Position numbers and translations under genes: made by a program
DNA from: Bacteroidota bacterium
Lineage (GTDB): Bacteria > Bacteroidota > Ignavibacteria > UBA10030 > UBA8401
Direction: 5' to 3'
Assembly (NCBI GenBank): GCA_030824295.1
Contig: JAVBYA010000202.1
Location: 1 to 7,080 of the forward strand
DNA: 7,080 nt
Shown here: in pieces, positions 5,480-7,080 of the stretch
Layout: each line of letters starts with the position of its first letter
How positions within the stretch are numbered: the first letter of the stretch is position 1
The notes under the pieces: generated by a model
Told to the model about the DNA's origin: nothing
The model's database searches: none
The model's input: only the letters and a program-made list of their open reading frames with translations

Positions 5480-6352
5480 ATGCACCTCTTCCTCCTTTTT
5501 CTTCTCCTCTGCGCTGCTCCTGGTCTCCGTGCGGAGCGTCCCATTCCATTCACCGTCACCACTCAGTGGTTGGCGGAGCATCTGCAGGACAAGGACCTCG
5601 TCATCCTGCAGACCGGATTCAGCCGGAACGAATTCGCGTATGCGCATCTTCCGAACGCGCGGTTCTTGTGGTTCTATGCGCTGGCTCCCGTCACACCGGA
5701 TCTGAACACCGAGATGCCCGCGCCGAAAGAGGCTGCGAAAGCGCTCGCCGAGCTCGGCATCACGGACCGGTCCAGGATCGTGCTGATCTTCACCGGTCAG
5801 AACGTAGCGACCACCACCCGGATGTTCCTGGCGCTCAGCCAGTTCGGATACGGCGAGAGGACGGCACTGCTGGACGGCGGTTTGGAAGCGTGGAAGAGCG
5901 AAGGGCGGGAAATCGCCAAAGGAGTTCTGCCGGTGAAGCGGACCGCTCCGAAGGTGACCACAGCTGCATCCGTCATCACCGATGCGGAATGGGTGAAGCA
6001 GCATCTCCGCGATACGGCAGTGACCATAGTAGATGCCCGGACGAAGAACTTCTACGACGGAACCGGCGGCGGTATCGCACGGCAGGGACACATCGCCGGT
6101 GCGAAAAGCCTTGTCTTCAATTCACTGCTGGATTCAACGAACCGGTTGAAACCAGTAGAAGAACTGCAGCGGTTGTTCAACGAAGCGGGTATCGCGAAAG
6201 GGACCACGGTCGTTTCGTACTGCCATGTGGGACAGCAGGCAACGGTTGTCTATTTTGCTGCAAAACTGCTCGGCTACGATGCGAAAGTGTATGACGGAAG
6301 TTTCGAGGATTGGAACGTGCGGGATGATTCGTTCCCGGTCGAGAAGAAATAA
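5480..6352 (+). CDS. Exported double-domain rhodanese-like sulfurtransferase
   Basis: 290 aa from the ATG at 5480. Two rhodanese domains follow a signal peptide, MHLFLLFLLLCAAPGLRA (1-18), with probable type I cleavage after the LRA site. LLLC is a poor lipobox, and the n-region has no Lys or Arg. The N-terminal domain (~24-145) has Thr105 (FTGQNVA) where the catalytic Cys would be, and the conserved LLDGGLEAW (130-138); it is probably structural. The C-terminal domain (~165-285) has VDARTKNFYDG (184-194), GHIAGAKSL (203-211), active-site loop CHVGQQA (248-254) with nucleophile C248, and YDGSFEDW (271-278). Such enzymes move sulfane sulfur from thiosulfate or 3-mercaptopyruvate to thiophilic acceptors; the loop matches neither classical CRKGVT nor CGSGVT, so substrate is open. 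I chose 5480 over an in-frame ATG at 5408 because the extra residues come from heptad repeats. No Shine-Dalgarno. Confidence 0.9.
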   Translation: MHLFLLFLLLCAAPGLRAERPIPFTVTTQWLAEHLQDKDLVILQTGFSRNEFAYAHLPNARFLWFYALAPVTPDLNTEMPAPKEAAKALAELGITDRSRIVLIFTGQNVATTTRMFLALSQFGYGERTALLDGGLEAWKSEGREIAKGVLPVKRTAPKVTTAASVITDAEWVKQHLRDTAVTIVDARTKNFYDGTGGGIARQGHIAGAKSLVFNSLLDSTNRLKPVEELQRLFNEAGIAKGTTVVSYCHVGQQATVVYFAAKLLGYDAKVYDGSFEDWNVRDDSFPVEKK

Positions 6353-6360
6353 ACTACGAT

Positions 6361-6410
6361 CAGCTGTCAGCTTTCAGTTGTCAGCTCTTCATGATCATTG
6401 TTGATTGTTT
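6361..6410 (+). repeat. CAGCTGT heptads followed by ATTGTTG heptads, left copy of a ~50-nt direct repeat
   Basis: CAGCTGT (6361), CAGCTTT (6368), CAGTTGT (6375) and CAGCTCT (6382) are followed by TCATGATC, then ATTGTTG (6397) and ATTGTTT (6404). Bases 6382-6408 match 6565-6591 at 25 of 27 positions by my count, and 6361-6377 matches 6537-6553 at 15 of 17. Starts 8 nt after the rhodanese stop. Confidence 0.7.
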
Positions 6411-6448
6411 CCACGCATCGACCTTGATTTTCTTTTATATTTTCTTTC

Positions 6449-6488
6449 AGCGCCATTCTGCGTTTTCTGCGGGAATGTTATTTGCGCT
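6449..6488. other. Imperfect two-part hairpin in the convergent intergenic gap
   Basis: AGCGC (6449-6453) plus CATTC (6454-6458) can pair with GAATG (6473-6477) and GCGCT (6484-6488), leaving a 14-nt loop and a 6-nt bulge. The loop repeats TTCTGCG and TTTTCTGCG, which may be another decayed phrase array. It lies between convergent genes and could act on either transcript end, but no clean U-tract follows. Confidence 0.3.
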
Positions 6489-6503
6489 TACCTCAAAAGC
6501 AAA

Positions 6504-6528
6504 ACACATAGGCACATAGGAATCATAG
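6504..6528 (+). repeat. ACACATAG array (8+8+9 nt), second copy
   Basis: ACACATAG (6504), GCACATAG (6512) and GAATCATAG (6520). Same 8-8-9 organisation as 5336-5360, and like it the first of four modules in fixed order. Confidence 0.7.
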
Positions 6529-6536
6529 AAGGATAA

Positions 6537-6571
6537 CAGCTGTCGGCTATCAGTTTTCAGTTTTCAGCTCT
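6537..6571 (+). repeat. CAGCTGT heptad array (5 units)
   Basis: CAGCTGT (6537), CGGCTAT (6544), CAGTTTT (6551), CAGTTTT (6558) and CAGCTCT (6565), exact period 7. Right copy of the direct repeat that starts at 6361, but one heptad longer, as expected if unit number changes by slippage. Confidence 0.75.
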
Positions 6572-6579
6572 TCCTGATC

Positions 6580-6630
6580 ATTGTTAATTGTCCATTGTCA
6601 ACTGTCAATTGTTCCTCTTTTCCCTTTTCT
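6580..6630 (+). repeat. ATTGTCA heptads then CTTTT heptads, overlapping the end of the flavin-protein gene
   Basis: ATTGTTA (6580), ATTGTCC (6587), ATTGTCA (6594), ACTGTCA (6601) and ATTGTTC (6608) are followed by CTTTT at 6617 and 6624, also 7 nt apart. From 6598 the array lies inside the - strand gene and encodes its stop codon and last residues. Confidence 0.75.
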
Positions 6631-7080
6631 CGTATAGTTCTTGATATACTCCGGCATCTCCACCGTTTCCGGCAGCGGTGCATCCTTCTCCGGCGGACCG
6701 AACTCCATCCGCACCGGCAGCACGCCGGCCCAGACCGGCAGCGCATAATCCTCTTCTTCATCCCCGGCGGGACCGGAACGCATCTTTGCAGAGGCGGACT
6801 CGATCTCGATCGCTACGATCGCCGTCGTCTTATCCTCCACTTCGTTCGGTTTGCGTGCGTCGTTCCACCGTCCCTTCGCAATATGTTCCGTCAATGCTTC
6901 GAACACCTTCCACTTCTCCTCGTACGTCTCCACCACGCGTCCGCGCCCGAACAGCACCGCGGAGCGGTAGTTCATGCTGTGATGGAACACCGACCGTGCG
7001 AAGACGATACCGTCGATATGCGTCACGGTGATGCAGACGCTCTGTCCCTGTTTGATATGGTTCAGCATCCGGTTCGCCAC
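6598..7080 (-). CDS. Pyridoxamine 5'-phosphate oxidase-like FMN-binding protein, 5'-truncated by window edge
   Basis: The last 160 codons of a cytosolic flavin/nucleotide-binding split-barrel protein (Pyridox_ox_2-type, from motif memory). Visible motifs in order are CITVTHIDGIVFARS (16-30), FHHSMNYRS (32-40), GRGRVVE (45-51), KGRWNDARKPN (69-79), SASAKMRSGP (95-104) and DYALPVWAGVLP (111-122). The barrel start, roughly 70 residues, lies beyond base 7080; the GTG at 7080-7078 is an internal Val codon, not a start. The exact substrate is unknown for this family, and true PLP synthesis by PdxH should not be assumed. The C-terminus TRKGKRGTIDS and the stop fall in heptad repeat DNA, so the original end was probably near YIKNY. 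It converges on the rhodanese gene with a 245-nt gap between the stops. Confidence 0.87.
   Translation of the reverse strand: MANRMLNHIKQGQSVCITVTHIDGIVFARSVFHHSMNYRSAVLFGRGRVVETYEEKWKVFEALTEHIAKGRWNDARKPNEVEDKTTAIVAIEIESASAKMRSGPAGDEEEDYALPVWAGVLPVRMEFGPPEKDAPLPETVEMPEYIKNYTRKGKRGTIDS

Noticed and set aside
7078..7080. GTG at the right edge as start of the - strand flavin gene
   Set aside because: The protein would begin in the middle of the FMN-binding barrel; it is an internal Val codon and the gene continues beyond the window.

Overview
The window looks like chromosomal DNA from a fairly GC-rich member of the Bacteroidota/Chlorobiota/Ignavibacteriota (FCB) assemblage. Three signs point this way. 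The CoaC half of CoaBC carries PAMDLDMW and ELASGL in place of the PxMNxxMW and ACG-type motifs I know from E. coli, and I associate these variants with Bacteroidota-like CoaBC. Most start codons lack a recognisable Shine-Dalgarno sequence. The intergenic DNA is also packed with short phrase repeats. The placement comes from motif memory, not from a search.

There are seven protein genes, two of them cut by the window edges. Left to right: the 3' four-fifths of coaBC (coenzyme A synthesis); a family-4 Fe-S uracil-DNA glycosylase (base-excision repair); dnaB (replicative helicase); a Tat/Sec-exported DUF1460 amidase-like protein; a YjdF/DUF2238 inner-membrane protein; and an exported double-domain rhodanese. 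All six are on the + strand. A convergent pyridoxamine-phosphate-oxidase-like flavin protein on the - strand runs off the right edge. The first three are housekeeping genes for cofactor supply, repair and replication, and the next three concern the envelope. Only the DUF1460-yjdF pair (52-nt gap) is close enough to be a confident transcription unit. I see no RNA genes, insertion sequences, phage genes or CRISPR arrays.

The notable content is between the genes. Every intergenic gap contains short arrays of degenerate units with a strict 7-nt or 8-nt period, in at least nine phrase families. Heptads: TCAGCTA/CTGATAG, AATTGTC, CTTTTGA. Octads: CACAAAGG, TGATTCAT, ATTGCAAG, GGAGTCGG, GGGAATTG, ACACATAG. 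Some arrays begin exactly at a stop codon, and one supplies the last codons and stop of the flavin gene. Two intergenic regions 1.1 kb apart carry four of these families in the same order (ACACATAG, then CAGCT/CAGT, then AATTGTC, then CTTTT), so the families appear to form a composite element. A separate 9-bp hairpin lies between coaBC and the glycosylase gene, and an inverted pair of heptad arrays could fold into a long hairpin before dnaB. The coding genes themselves are ordinary, so the intergenic repeat system is the part of this window that deserves a closer look.
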